Assembly: GCF_000242435.1 (NCBI RefSeq)
Contig: NZ_JH591187.1
Location: 656,291-720,290 of the forward strand
Length of the DNA: 64,000 nucleotides
Direction of reading: 5' to 3'
From: Dialister succinatiphilus YIT 11850
GTDB taxonomy: Bacteria; Bacillota; Negativicutes; Veillonellales; Dialisteraceae
Part shown: piece by piece, positions 1 to 7,763 of the stretch
Layout of the letters: each line of letters begins with the position of its first letter
Numbering within the stretch: the stretch's first letter is position 1
Notes under the pieces: generated by a model
Told to the model about the DNA's origin: nothing
Database searches by the model: none
What the model saw: only the letters and a program-made list of their open reading frames with translations
Program-made: the position numbers and the translations under genes

Positions 1-840
1 GGACAGAAAGGTATCGATGAAAACGTAGAACTCTACAAGAACTGGAACGGGGCAGGGGACGGCCGCTTCAAAGTCATGATGGGACCTCATGCTCCCTACA
101 CCTGTCCGCCTGACTATATCAGAAAAGTACGGGACGTGGCAGAAAAATACGATATGCCCATTCACATCCACCTTTCTGAGACAAAGGGGGAAGTGGAAAA
201 CTGCGAAAAGGAATACCACATGACCCCCATTGCCCTCATGGACTCCCTGGGCCTCTTTGAAAGGCCTACACTGGCTGCTCACTGTGTCCATGTAACGGAT
301 GACGACATTCGCATCATGAAAGAAAAGCATGTATGTGCAGCCCATAATCCCGCGTCCAATCTGAAACTGGCCAGCGGCATTGCTCCTGTTCCCAAAATGA
401 GAAAAGCAGGTATTACTGTAGGTATCGGCACCGACGGCGCCTCCTCCAACAACAAGCTTGATATGTTTGCAGAAATGCGTCTCACCGCCCTTATCCACAA
501 GGCGGCCAACTATGATCCCTTCGCCATTACCGCCAAAGAAGCAGTAGACATGGCCACCAAGGATGGCGCCAAATGCCTTGGTTATGACAATCTTGGTGAA
601 TTAAAGGAAGGCTTCCTGGCTGATATCATCCTGGTAGACAGAACCGGATTCCACTGGAAACCAAGATTTGACAGCGTCTCCCTGGCCGTTTACGCCGGTA
701 ACTCCATGGATGTGGATACCGTCATCATCAACGGCAGGCCGGTGATGGAACATAAAGAACTCCTCACCATAGATACGGAAAAAATGGATGCAGAAGTCAA
801 AAGAGTTACCGAAAAACTCTATGCCTTCACAAAGAAATAA
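1..840 (+). CDS. mtaD: 5-methylthioadenosine/S-adenosylhomocysteine deaminase, 5' end missing
   Basis: The reading frame is open from base 1, so the gene starts before the window; 279 codons are visible and the family is usually around 430 residues. It is an amidohydrolase of the TRZ/ATZ/MtaD group, a cytosolic metal enzyme that deaminates methylthioadenosine or S-adenosylhomocysteine in methionine salvage. Seen directly: a metal-site HIHLSET motif, AHCVH about 45 residues later, and GTDGASSNN with the conserved Asp. The C-terminal part returns to the small beta-sandwich of amidohydrolases (ADIILVD). Close relatives deaminate guanine or other purines, so substrate is inferred from overall similarity. 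A hairpin terminator follows 20 bases after the stop. Confidence 0.85.
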   Translation, partial: GQKGIDENVELYKNWNGAGDGRFKVMMGPHAPYTCPPDYIRKVRDVAEKYDMPIHIHLSETKGEVENCEKEYHMTPIALMDSLGLFERPTLAAHCVHVTDDDIRIMKEKHVCAAHNPASNLKLASGIAPVPKMRKAGITVGIGTDGASSNNKLDMFAEMRLTALIHKAANYDPFAITAKEAVDMATKDGAKCLGYDNLGELKEGFLADIILVDRTGFHWKPRFDSVSLAVYAGNSMDVDTVIINGRPVMEHKELLTIDTEKMDAEVKRVTEKLYAFTKK

Positions 841-859
841 AAATATCCGGTATGAATAA

Positions 860-907
860 AAAGCTGCGAATGTCGATGTACTAGAAATCGATATTCGCAG
901 CTTTTTT
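860..907 (+). terminator. Rho-independent terminator of mtaD
   Basis: AAGCTGCGAAT and ATTCGCAGCTT form a stem, extended by a GTCGAT/ATCGAT pairing, followed by a run of T. It lies directly after the deaminase gene. Confidence 0.85.
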
Positions 908-1948
908 GCATGAAAACAGCAGGCAAAGCAGCACAAAAACACGGATGGACATCCGTGCCGGTCAGTATTGCGGGCCTCTCAGAATCAGGCGTCAACGCTG
1001 GACTGCAGGAAGGAGATTTCCTGCAGCAGCCCTGAACTTGTCGTCCGGGAATGCGGGCTCATGCTGGATGAGATGATATCCGTGCTTTTGCTTGATTGTC
1101 ATGGTTTTAACGTATTCTGCAGAATCCGTTCTGCCCTCAAGGCGCCCTGGGAGCAGGAGAGGGGAAAGCGGGAAATCTGTATACAGAGATTCATTGATTC
1201 CTCTCTGCCAAAGCTGCATTCCGGCCGGAATATTCGCGATATACAAGGCAGATAAGGAAATAGAATCCTTCCATGGAGAGCTTCCTGATTTCCCTCTCCA
1301 TACATTTATATTGCATAAGCACCCTCTTTTAACAACCTCCCTTTTAAAAACATATCAATCATTGATGAGAAAGCCCCGTGCTCACCAATAGGTGGTAAGT
1401 AATAAACATAATTATGAAATTATCATTAGAATTTTGTCCATCATGTTCACATAAAGGACATTTCTCCTATTTATATAGTAGAAGGATGTAAAAGACCTGC
1501 AGCATGGAAAAAAGTTATCCATAAATCCCCGAGATGGCCATAGGAGATGTAAGTATGGAAAGCAGACGTCCATGGGTTAACCTCTTTTCATCCCTCCCTG
1601 ATCAGGTAAAAAAACATCACAGGAAAATCCGAAAATCTCACCTTTTGCAGAAATGACGGGAGACTCATGTATGGCGCGCGCCGTCATACCATGTACAGCA
1701 GCGGCCGTAGACCATGCAGACACCGAACTCATTGGGCAAACAAAGACACCGGATTTCCTTGTGGTGTTTTTAATTGGGCTGTTCATCAGGAAATATGAAA
1801 AGATACCAGCCATTTCTCTTTATACGCTTATCTTTGGACTCAATAGCGAAACAGGGAGAAGGTAAGAATAAAGTCTTGATAAAAACAGGTAAGATGTAAT
1901 AATATTGAGTAAAGGGAAAAATAGGAATAATAAGAAAGATTGATGGAT
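908..1948. other. about 1 kb without a supportable gene
   Basis: Several short open frames overlap here on both strands (for example 1653..1865 plus and 1577..1813 minus), but none has a convincing ribosome binding site, a recognisable domain or a clear coding bias. The composition is AT-rich toward the right end. It may hold decayed genes or a short unrecognised gene. No RNA gene was recognised. Confidence 0.5.
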
Positions 1949-1987
1949 AAATAGGTTCCGATAATTTAATGTTATCGGAACCTATTT
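1949..1987. other. 39-bp palindrome at the left attachment site (attL)
   Basis: A perfect 16-bp inverted repeat (left arm 1949..1964, right arm 1972..1987) flanks a 7-base spacer TTTAATG. This is the geometry of paired core-type binding sites around a tyrosine-recombinase crossover region. The right arm and spacer recur at 39035..39057, where the left arm is replaced by unrelated phage sequence, so the full palindrome is the inferred bacterial attB. It could also act as a transcription terminator or an operator. Confidence 0.6.
1962..1987. repeat. attL core, 26-bp direct repeat copy 1
   Basis: Identical to 39032..39057. The bases on either side differ between the two copies (A versus T before, A versus T after), which fixes the repeat length at 26. 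Confidence 0.9.
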
Positions 1988-2103
1988 ATTTTCGTGGAAC
2001 AGAACGGAATATCGTGTATTGAAAATCACGATAATATCTAATATTATTAGGAACTCTAGTAATTTTGGAGAACGAGAAAGATTATCAAGGAATCGCAAAT
2101 CTT

Positions 2104-2131
2104 GCCTACAATGCCTACATAATTGCCTACC
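2104..2131. repeat. candidate integrase arm-type sites, left end
   Basis: Three copies of TGCCTAC follow each other with starts 9 and 12 bases apart, about 117 bases inside attL. The same heptamer core recurs next to attR at 38975..38993. Short direct repeats at both prophage ends are typical arm-type binding sites for tyrosine integrases. The assignment is inference from position and repetition. Confidence 0.45.
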
Positions 2132-2220
2132 AAAGTCAATTTTTGACTTCGGTAATCGTGGGGATCCGCATTTCTTCGCCACTGCCATTTATTATTTGAT
2201 TTGCTATCCACTATAAATCA

Positions 2221-2259
2221 AAAAAAGACGGCCGCCGGAAAGCACGGTAGCCGTCTTTA
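2221..2259 (-). terminator. terminator at the end of the phage late operon
   Basis: Reading the minus strand, AAAGACGGC pairs with GCCGTCTTT and is followed by a T run. It lies immediately after the last late gene and before the phage end. Confidence 0.85.
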
Positions 2260-2261
2260 AA

Positions 2262-2840
2262 TTACCATTCACAGAGTGTATACATGACGGAACCCCCTTT
2301 GACGTGGCTTCCGTCGAAATGCAAAGTGCCCTCCCATCGGCCTGCCTGATACCCGGCGGATATGTAAGGTCTATCGCCAATGTAAGTAACACCTGTCTTT
2401 ATTTTATGGGCTTTCCGAAGGCTGATTTTATAGATATCCACCTTCTGCTTATCTTCATTCGGGACTATCGCCGTTCGGTCCGCCTTTGCAATCGCCGCCG
2501 ATGGAAGGGACTTATCATTAGCCTTTATGGCGGTGGCCGCCCGCTCTGCGGCCTCCTTCACTGTCGGGGCCTGCACATAATAGGTAACCGCCGGCGGCAT
2601 ATCAGAAGAACGCTGAATTTCACGGGTTATGACCCGGCTTTCAATGGGAGTAACTTTTAACTGTTCTTCTATCTTTTTAGGGTCCTTTGCATCCTCTTGT
2701 GTTATCGTTACAGGCCTTTCCCTGCGTTCCTCTCTGTCCCAATGGATAGCAATAGTAATGGACGCAATAATAGCCACTGCAAGGACTGCAAAGGCCACGG
2801 CCTTCACAGTGTCCGCCTTCCAACTCTCATTCATCTTCAT
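2262..2840 (-). CDS. membrane-anchored phage protein after the endolysin, function unknown
   Basis: The predicted product is about 192 residues. A single hydrophobic segment near residues 12 to 30 is followed by a charged region (DREERRERP) and a soluble C-terminal domain with no family I recognise. The start at 2840 (MKMNESW) overlaps the last codons of the amidase gene; an earlier in-frame start would run inside that gene and is less likely. Position after the endolysin suggests a lysis accessory role such as a spanin-like protein, but no lipobox or second spanin partner is visible, so this is only positional inference. Confidence 0.6.
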   Translation of the reverse strand: MKMNESWKADTVKAVAFAVLAVAIIASITIAIHWDREERRERPVTITQEDAKDPKKIEEQLKVTPIESRVITREIQRSSDMPPAVTYYVQAPTVKEAAERAATAIKANDKSLPSAAIAKADRTAIVPNEDKQKVDIYKISLRKAHKIKTGVTYIGDRPYISAGYQAGRWEGTLHFDGSHVKGGSVMYTLCEW

Positions 2841-3360
2841 TCGCCCATTGATTTTGATAATAGAGGGCCTTCCCCCTAATATAATCACCGCCAGAACCCC
2901 ATTCACGGCTGTCGGGAAGTTCCCACAAGTCCCATCTCTCACAGGTGGTATTAGGGCCGTAGCCGTCAAGTTCAGCCGCTTCGGCATGGGTCATCATATG
3001 GTCACTGTCGATGGGAAGGCCGGTGGCGTTAGAAATCGTAGCCAGCACCTGTGCAAGACATTCAACCTGCTCGCTTGTAGGCGGCTCACTCCCAAAGTCC
3101 ACTGTTCCATCAGCGAATAACTGTGCATCCGGCTCGCAGCATAATGTAACGGCGATGGAACCTGTATTCCTGTGCCACGTAGCGGAAGGCGTTTCGTCCA
3201 ACGGCTTTGTAAGGTGCAAGGATCCATCACTGTCAATGTTCAAGTGGTAGTCACTAAAATGCTGGCCGTAATGCCCTGCCGTCACATGCATGTAGACATT
3301 GGAATAATCCCCGCCTTTAAGCATTTCACTAAGCTCATCCAAAGAAATTTCTCTATCCAT
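2827..3360 (-). CDS. phage endolysin, N-acetylmuramoyl-L-alanine amidase (Amidase_2)
   Basis: The predicted product is 177 residues, about the size of a single-domain T7-lysozyme-like amidase. It cleaves the bond between muramic acid and the stem peptide. Visible features are a strand with the first zinc-site histidine (MHVTAGHYG), a WHRNTGSIAVTL segment matching the family H..N..SI pattern, and a C-terminal MTHAEAAELDGYGP followed by ERWDLW, which holds another zinc ligand. No cell-wall-binding domain follows. The start at 3360 is preferred because GAGAGGAG lies about 9 bases upstream; an ATG at 3381 in the same frame is possible. It follows two holin-like genes, forming the lysis cassette. 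Confidence 0.85.
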   Translation of the reverse strand: MDREISLDELSEMLKGGDYSNVYMHVTAGHYGQHFSDYHLNIDSDGSLHLTKPLDETPSATWHRNTGSIAVTLCCEPDAQLFADGTVDFGSEPPTSEQVECLAQVLATISNATGLPIDSDHMMTHAEAAELDGYGPNTTCERWDLWELPDSREWGSGGDYIRGKALYYQNQWANEDE

Positions 3361-3610
3361 TATCTTTATGCTCCTCTCCATAACCGCCCGGACGGCTATT
3401 ATATTTACTGTTAATCAATTTGTTCGCCACCTGTATGGCACCACCACCGCCGCCCGTAATACTTGCAAACGTGTCATAGTTCTGCCAGTATTGGTGCTCC
3501 ATGACAAGGTAGACTGACACCGCCAGGAAGGCAATCCACCCCACAATGGCAAGCGCCCTTGTAAGGGATAATTCGTTGTTTTCATACATCAGCATTTTAA
3601 TGTATTTCAT
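3353..3610 (-). CDS. small holin-like membrane protein
   Basis: The predicted protein has 85 residues. One strong transmembrane segment spans roughly residues 18 to 38 (RALAIVGWIAFLAVSVYLVM), then a glycine-rich stretch GGGGGA that may form a second weak membrane segment, and a charged tail. It overlaps the endolysin start and follows another small membrane protein, the usual setting for a holin or antiholin. The family is recalled as common in Firmicutes prophages (similar to DUF2644), but the holin activity is inferred from size, topology and neighbours. Confidence 0.65.
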   Translation of the reverse strand: MKYIKMLMYENNELSLTRALAIVGWIAFLAVSVYLVMEHQYWQNYDTFASITGGGGGAIQVANKLINSKYNSRPGGYGEEHKDNG

Positions 3611-3620
3611 TTATGATCAC

Positions 3621-3929
3621 CTACGCTTTCGGGAGCTTTCGAAGGTCTTGAATCATTGAGGTCCCTTGGCCGTTTCCACCCAGTGCGTGATAGGTACTGT
3701 AGATTTCCTCGGCGCTGGCTTCGTCGGCGTAGGAAATCTTGTGCTCAGACTGCCCCTTCTCATGAATCCGGCGAAGTTCAATCTTGAGAAGGGCCCGTAT
3801 CCCGCACTCCGTGCTTTCCCGCTTTTTCTTGCTGCCACGTTCTTTGTTTAAAAGGTAGCCGATAAAGAAGGAAAGCACGGCATAAGAGCCTTGGGAAAAT
3901 AGTGACACCGCAATAGAGTAATAGTCCAT
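3621..3929 (-). CDS. phage holin
   Basis: The predicted protein has 102 residues with an N-terminal transmembrane segment (about residues 5 to 26), a basic turn (NKERGSKKKRE) and a soluble tail. The tail carries GIRALLKIELRRI, then YHALGGNG and DLRKLPK, a pattern I recognise from a widespread Firmicutes prophage holin group. It is the first lysis gene after the tail-fibre block and lies 10 bases before the second holin-like gene. Which of the two forms the lethal membrane lesion cannot be told from sequence. Confidence 0.75.
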   Translation of the reverse strand: MDYYSIAVSLFSQGSYAVLSFFIGYLLNKERGSKKKRESTECGIRALLKIELRRIHEKGQSEHKISYADEASAEEIYSTYHALGGNGQGTSMIQDLRKLPKA

Positions 3930-3932
3930 TTT

Positions 3933-4508
3933 TCATCTCCTATGGATGGTGAATCTTGTAGCAATCATGGCCCGGCAAGGGCTGGAGAAATCATACTTCC
4001 AGCCTAGATAAATACACCATTTCAAATACTTGTTGATAGGGTCATCGTTCTTGTAACGGAAGGCATTGGAACAGGTAGAATAGTGTTCGCTTTTCCGGCG
4101 GATAGTTTTCGGGTCTGTATCCACTCCGAAAAGATAGAAAGCAAACCCGTATCCGCAGTTGCGGTAAAGCCAGAAGACACGGTTAAGGTAGTGCTTTAGC
4201 CAAAGACGTTTTGGAAACGGCTTTTTCGCTAAGACAATCTTCTTTGACCGCCCGTGTCCTATGGTCATAACGGCAGTGTCATAATAATCATCAAAGTCAT
4301 AAGACAGCCACTTTTGGCAGTCATAAAGAACGTACTGGCGGTTGTCTAATGCGCTATCCCACGTCTGCCAGAGCTTTAGGAAGGCTGGTAGCTCCCCTTC
4401 ATCGTCGGAAAATAACACAATGAATGGATTAGTGAGATAACAGAGTGCCATACAGATAAGCTGGCAAAAAGCAAGGATTACATATTTTAGATAAATCAAA
4501 GGAAACAC
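3933..4508 (-). CDS. phage membrane protein of unknown function between fibre and lysis genes
   Basis: The predicted protein has 191 residues. An N-terminal hydrophobic segment (about residues 8 to 32) precedes a soluble region rich in aromatic residues, with several W, Y and F and scattered cysteines. A second hydrophobic patch is near GYGFAFYLFGV. It resembles an uncharacterised family seen in Negativicutes prophages (possibly DUF7338, from memory). It directly abuts the outermost fibre-tip cassette and precedes the holin, so it could serve lysis, superinfection exclusion or the tail fibre. No function is claimed. Confidence 0.6.
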   Translation of the reverse strand: MFPLIYLKYVILAFCQLICMALCYLTNPFIVLFSDDEGELPAFLKLWQTWDSALDNRQYVLYDCQKWLSYDFDDYYDTAVMTIGHGRSKKIVLAKKPFPKRLWLKHYLNRVFWLYRNCGYGFAFYLFGVDTDPKTIRRKSEHYSTCSNAFRYKNDDPINKYLKWCIYLGWKYDFSSPCRAMIATRFTIHRR

Positions 4509-4556
4509 CTTCTTTCTATGAGAACCAATGGAAAAACATCAATGAATGGTATTTAC

Positions 4557-4801
4557 CCATTGAGGAAATGCCTTCCCACACGCACAAATACAAGCTTTTC
4601 AGTGACAATCTAGGCACTACGCTAGAAGACTCCAAAGGGGGCAAGTTTATGGCGGGCAGGGCTGGTGCAAATGCGCATACTGCATTCTTGTGCGGTCCAG
4701 GATTAAGCAATGAAAATCATTTGTATCCAACGGGCGGAGATGCGGCGCATATGAACATGCAACCATATAAGGTTGTTTATATCTTTCATAGGACCGCATA
4801 A
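4557..4801 (+). other. silent tail-fibre tip cassette A1 (shufflon A)
   Basis: This promoterless partial coding segment lies on the strand opposite to the fibre gene. It opens with the shared core CCATTGAGGAA (frame xIEE) and encodes about 80 residues starting MPSHTHKYK and ending PYKVVYIFHRTA with a TAA stop. The ending matches the expressed fibre tip (NMPPYVTVYIFHR), so it is an alternative C-terminus. Inversion between this core and the one at 5527..5537 would place it in frame behind the constant region. Confidence 0.85.
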
Positions 4802-4804
4802 CCT

Positions 4805-5043
4805 CCATTGAGGAATTGGCTCCTCACATGCATCAAGAGAGAATGACAACATCTGATGGGAATCCTAATCCGATTGTTAACTTAGAAACCAGTGGGAATT
4901 TAAGTGGAGCAACTGTTCCTCAGCGTTTTGGATATACAAACAAGGCTACTGATACGGTAAATACAGTTAGTGTTGGCGGCGACAAACCACATAACAACAT
5001 GCAACCTTATCAAACTGTTTACATCTTTAAACGGTCCTCCTAA
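4805..5043 (+). other. silent tail-fibre tip cassette A2 (shufflon A)
   Basis: It begins with CCATTGAGGAA three bases after the stop of cassette A1, continues in the same reading phase (SIEELAPHMHQ) and ends NMQPYQTVYIFKRSS, stop TAA. It carries no start signal of its own. Its end overlaps the end of the opposite-strand cassette A3 by 17 bases. Inversion between 4805..4815 and 5527..5537 would make it the expressed tip. Confidence 0.85.
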
Positions 5044-5265
5044 AAATATAAACGACTTTGTAAGGCTCCATGTTGTTGTGCGGCACATTGCCGCCTTGTG
5101 GGTAGACTGTATCTTGAGTAATATGTCCAGTGTATGTTGTTCCACTAGTGTTCAACGCATGATCATAGTTAAAAACGTATTTCTGGGAATTGGCAGTGTC
5201 TACAGCCCAGCCAACATATCCACCTACATAAAAGGAGTGCACATGATTTGCTAATTCCTCAATGG
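5027..5265 (-). other. silent tail-fibre tip cassette A3 (shufflon A)
   Basis: It is on the same strand as the fibre gene but lies downstream of its stop, beginning at the core CCATTGAGGAA read on the minus strand (5255..5265). It encodes SIEELANHVHSFYVGG and ends NMEPYKVVYIFRRTV. The previous tip ends with TAG four bases before this core. It shares the common core phase, so it can become expressed after inversions that reorder the array. Confidence 0.83.
5255..5265 (-). repeat. shufflon A core site 3
   Basis: CCATTGAGGAA on the minus strand. Other copies are 4557..4567 (+), 4805..4815 (+) and 5527..5537 (-). Two copies point each way. Confidence 0.75.
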
Positions 5266-5268
5266 ATA

Positions 5269-6153
5269 CTATTTCAGCCTATGGAATATGTACACAGTCA
5301 CATATGGCGGCATGTTATTATGGGGCACATCATTGCCGAAATTCATTGATATGATATCAGTATTTTGTGCTGCGGAAGGACCGGATTGAATAGAGCCGCC
5401 CCATTCGCCCCCTCCGTGCTGCTTATACGTGAAAACACCGTTCGGACTCTTATTAAACCCACCGGCTACAATATTACTATCACCATTGAGTAACCTAAAC
5501 TGTAAGTCGCCTTTTACAACAGGCAATTCCTCAATGGATAATTTGTGTTTTTCTTCACCGCCGGTAGCTCCTGCATTATAGACTGTCCCACTATCCGCCT
5601 TGCCAGCGCCAATGAGCACACGTCCTGCCGCCGTCTGTACCCATGTGGTGTCACTCATGTAAGGAAGATAAGTGGATGGATTGGCCGATTTATCTGAGTA
5701 GATGTAACTCCCCACCGGGTACTGGGCATGCATGGTGTCCGAAAGCGTTTTTGTAATTTCCGACTTTATCGTATTATGCAGAGAATTAATGGCGCTTGTG
5801 ATAGCCTTGTTCATCTCGCTGACCATTGTATCCTGTGAGTCGGTATTTACCTTCCATTTGCAGGAACCATCGGCCACCGTCGTACCGTAGGCAGTCCATT
5901 TTGGCTCCGTGGTTCCGCTTGTACCTGCAGTGGTGCAGGTGGCAACGCATCCGGCAGGCAGGTTCGGGCTTCGGATGATGGCGCCGACGGTGTAGGACGT
6001 TGACGGCTGCCAAATGCCACTGGCAAGGTTCATGACTACATTGTTTTGATTTTTCATGAAGTCATACATATTGGCAAAGGTAGTTGGCTTGGACGTATCG
6101 TCCCATGTGCCGTAGCCGTCCTTGATAAAGTCCTTACATTTTTCAATGGTCAT
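5269..6153 (-). CDS. tail fibre / receptor-binding protein A with switchable C-terminus
   Basis: The predicted protein has 294 residues. The constant part (about residues 1 to 206) has an N-terminal phage attachment region, a WQPSTSYTVGAIIRSP segment shared with fibre B, a short predicted helix, and a YPVGSYIYS...TWVQTAAGRVLIGAGKA stretch typical of baseplate or fibre proteins. The variable tip starts at the core CCATTGAGGAA (SIEEL) and ends HNNMPPYVTVYIFHR. Receptor binding is inferred. Its start overlaps the stop of a 42-residue upstream protein (ATGA). Three alternative tips lie downstream. Confidence 0.85.
   Translation of the reverse strand: MTIEKCKDFIKDGYGTWDDTSKPTTFANMYDFMKNQNNVVMNLASGIWQPSTSYTVGAIIRSPNLPAGCVATCTTAGTSGTTEPKWTAYGTTVADGSCKWKVNTDSQDTMVSEMNKAITSAINSLHNTIKSEITKTLSDTMHAQYPVGSYIYSDKSANPSTYLPYMSDTTWVQTAAGRVLIGAGKADSGTVYNAGATGGEEKHKLSIEELPVVKGDLQFRLLNGDSNIVAGGFNKSPNGVFTYKQHGGGEWGGSIQSGPSAAQNTDIISMNFGNDVPHNNMPPYVTVYIFHRLK
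5527..5537 (-). repeat. shufflon A core site in the expressed gene
   Basis: The expressed copy of CCATTGAGGAA (minus strand) marks the boundary between constant fibre sequence and variable tip. The two plus-strand copies at 4557 and 4805 are inverted relative to it, which permits tip exchange by inversion. Confidence 0.75.
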
Positions 6154-6278
6154 GCTTTTTCACCGTCCTTCTTTTCTTCCTTCTTTTCGGGCAAAGGCTT
6201 ACTTCTCACGCATTTCGGATTCGTGCAGAGGCCTGTCTTTTCATCCATTTTGCGGTGGCACAAGAAACATCTTTCCAT
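6150..6278 (-). CDS. 42-residue zinc-ribbon-like phage microprotein
   Basis: The short frame starts with ATG directly after the stop of the upstream gene (TAA then ATG), has GAGGGGAGAG about 7 bases upstream, and ends in a TGA overlapping the fibre A start. It has a CxxC pair near the N-terminus (CFLCH) and a second CxxxxC pair (CTNPKC), then a highly charged lysine-rich tail. The spacing suggests a small treble-clef or zinc-ribbon fold. Tight coupling on both sides indicates it is translated. The role is unknown. Confidence 0.65.
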   Translation of the reverse strand: MERCFLCHRKMDEKTGLCTNPKCVRSKPLPEKKEEKKDGEKA

Positions 6279-6701
6279 TTAAATCTCTCCCCTCTTGGTC
6301 GTATACTCACTGACTAAAGTCTCACGTTCGGCCTTTAGGTCATCAAGATACTCCGTATCTCCAATGGCGTTGGCTTTTGCCATCTCGGTTTCCACGTTGG
6401 AAATCTTCTGACTGTACTCACTGTCGAGAGCGGCCAGCTTCTGTTCCCGTACCTCATCTTCCGTCGGGGCAGGTCTTTCCACCAGCTGGCCAGTCTTGTA
6501 GATAAGGTCATTCTGCACGGCTTCATTCCACGCCGCCCCATCTTGCTCAATGGCTATGCCGTCGGGATAATTCTTCGCGGCAAGGGCCTTGAGTTCGTCT
6601 ACGGTCTCCCCGTGGATGCCGCAGACATAGGAGGTCTCTCGCTCCCCTGTGTCTGCGTTGTAGACACTGACGTACTGCAGGGAGGTATCTGTACTGTCCA
6701 T
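6279..6701 (-). CDS. phage tail-fibre-associated protein, possibly an assembly factor
   Basis: The predicted protein has 140 residues. The first half is acidic and includes NYPDGIAIEQDG; the second half from RPAPTEDEVREQKLAALDSEY onward is a likely coiled coil (heptad-like, rich in E, K and A). Proteins of this type often lie directly before fibre genes and act as fibre-assembly chaperones or small tail components, but I do not recognise a defined family. It is the first gene of the unit carrying the zinc-ribbon protein and fibre A, and it diverges from the recombinase gene. Confidence 0.65.
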   Translation of the reverse strand: MDSTDTSLQYVSVYNADTGERETSYVCGIHGETVDELKALAAKNYPDGIAIEQDGAAWNEAVQNDLIYKTGQLVERPAPTEDEVREQKLAALDSEYSQKISNVETEMAKANAIGDTEYLDDLKAERETLVSEYTTKRGEI

Positions 6702-6752
6702 GTTAGTCTCCTTATACTAAAATAGCCCCCATAGAAGGGAGCTGATATTTAT

Positions 6753-7763
6753 ATGAAAAACCCAAATGGGTATGGTTGCATAAAGCATTTAAGCGGTTCA
6801 CGGAGGAACCCGTGGGCGTTCGTAGTGACGGAAAACGGTAAGCAGAAGGTAAAGGGTTACTTCCCGACTAAGTAGGAAGCCCTTGCGTTTCAGGTCGATT
6901 GGAACAAATCGCATGACCGGCACCGCCTTTCTAAAATAACATTTAGTGAGTTGTACCTACGATGGAAACCGAAGCACGTCGAATACTTTCGTGTCACAGA
7001 ATCAACAGTTAAAGGCTATGAATCAGCGTATAAGCACTGTTCAAGCCTCTATGACAGACCTGTGGAGGACATAAGGTATAAAGACTTACAGGCAGTCATT
7101 GACTCCATGCAGGGCCTATCTTATGCGTCGAAAAAGAAGGTAAGGAACCTGCTTTCTTTAACTTTCGCTTATGCACGGAAGATGGAATACACAAGCCGTG
7201 ACTTTACGGGGCTTATCCACATCGGTAGAAACAGACCTGTGAATCCGCATCACGCCATTAGCAAGCGGAAAATCAATCAGCTTTGGAAACTGGTTTCTAC
7301 CGTACCGGACGTTGACTTGGTGCTGATTCTCATCTACACCGGCTTGCGGAATGGAGAGCTTAGGAACCTTCTCAAGTCTGACATTAACCGCAGGCAGAAA
7401 TTCCTGCGGGTCACCAAGTCCAAAACGGCCGCCGGTATCCGCATTGTCCCCATTCATCACCTCATCTGGCCATTGATTGAAAAACGCCTTGCAAGCGAAG
7501 GCCCCTATCTCGTGAACGTCCAGGGCAAGCCCTACGACTATAGCCGTTTTGCAAGGACGTTTAGGAGAGTCATGAAACTCGTCCACGGTGAGAAGCACAA
7601 GCCGCACGACACTCGCCATACCTGTGCTACCCTGCTTGACGGTGCAGAAGTGAATGAAAATGCACGGAAGATGATTCTCGGCCATGCCCGGCAGGGCGTA
7701 ACCAACAGTGTGTACACCCATAAGACGCTCCGGCAGCTCCGGAAAGCCATTGAGTCCCTGTGA
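6753..7763 (+). CDS. tyrosine recombinase between the two fibre loci, interrupted by an in-frame amber codon
   Basis: Candidate Rci-like shufflon recombinase that would invert the fibre-tip cassettes. The frame from ATG 6753 (AGAAGGGAG upstream) encodes MKNPNGYG...VKGYFPTK, an arm-binding domain, then TAG at 6873..6875 (codon 41), then EALAFQVDW and the core-binding domain from ITFSELY. After the amber codon the frame stays open to 7763. Counting from a possible TTG restart at 6951 (270 residues), the catalytic set is complete: Arg133, Lys158, His219, Arg222, His245, Tyr255. It is the only late-region gene on the plus strand and lies between the arrays. It is distinct from the integrase near attR. 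Shufflon function is inferred from position. Activity is uncertain because of the amber codon. Confidence 0.8.

Noticed and set aside
992-1246. Minus-strand frame of 84 codons
   Set aside because: Starts with TTG, lacks a ribosome binding site, overlaps other frames, and no domain is recognisable.
1653-1865. Plus-strand frame with a hydrophobic stretch, and the opposite frame 1577..1813
   Set aside because: Overlapping frames on both strands, no ribosome binding site and no recognised family.
6873-6875. Phage-wide recoding of TAG as a sense codon
   Set aside because: TAG is used as the real stop of several fibre tips and other phage genes show no internal TAG, so general recoding is unlikely.
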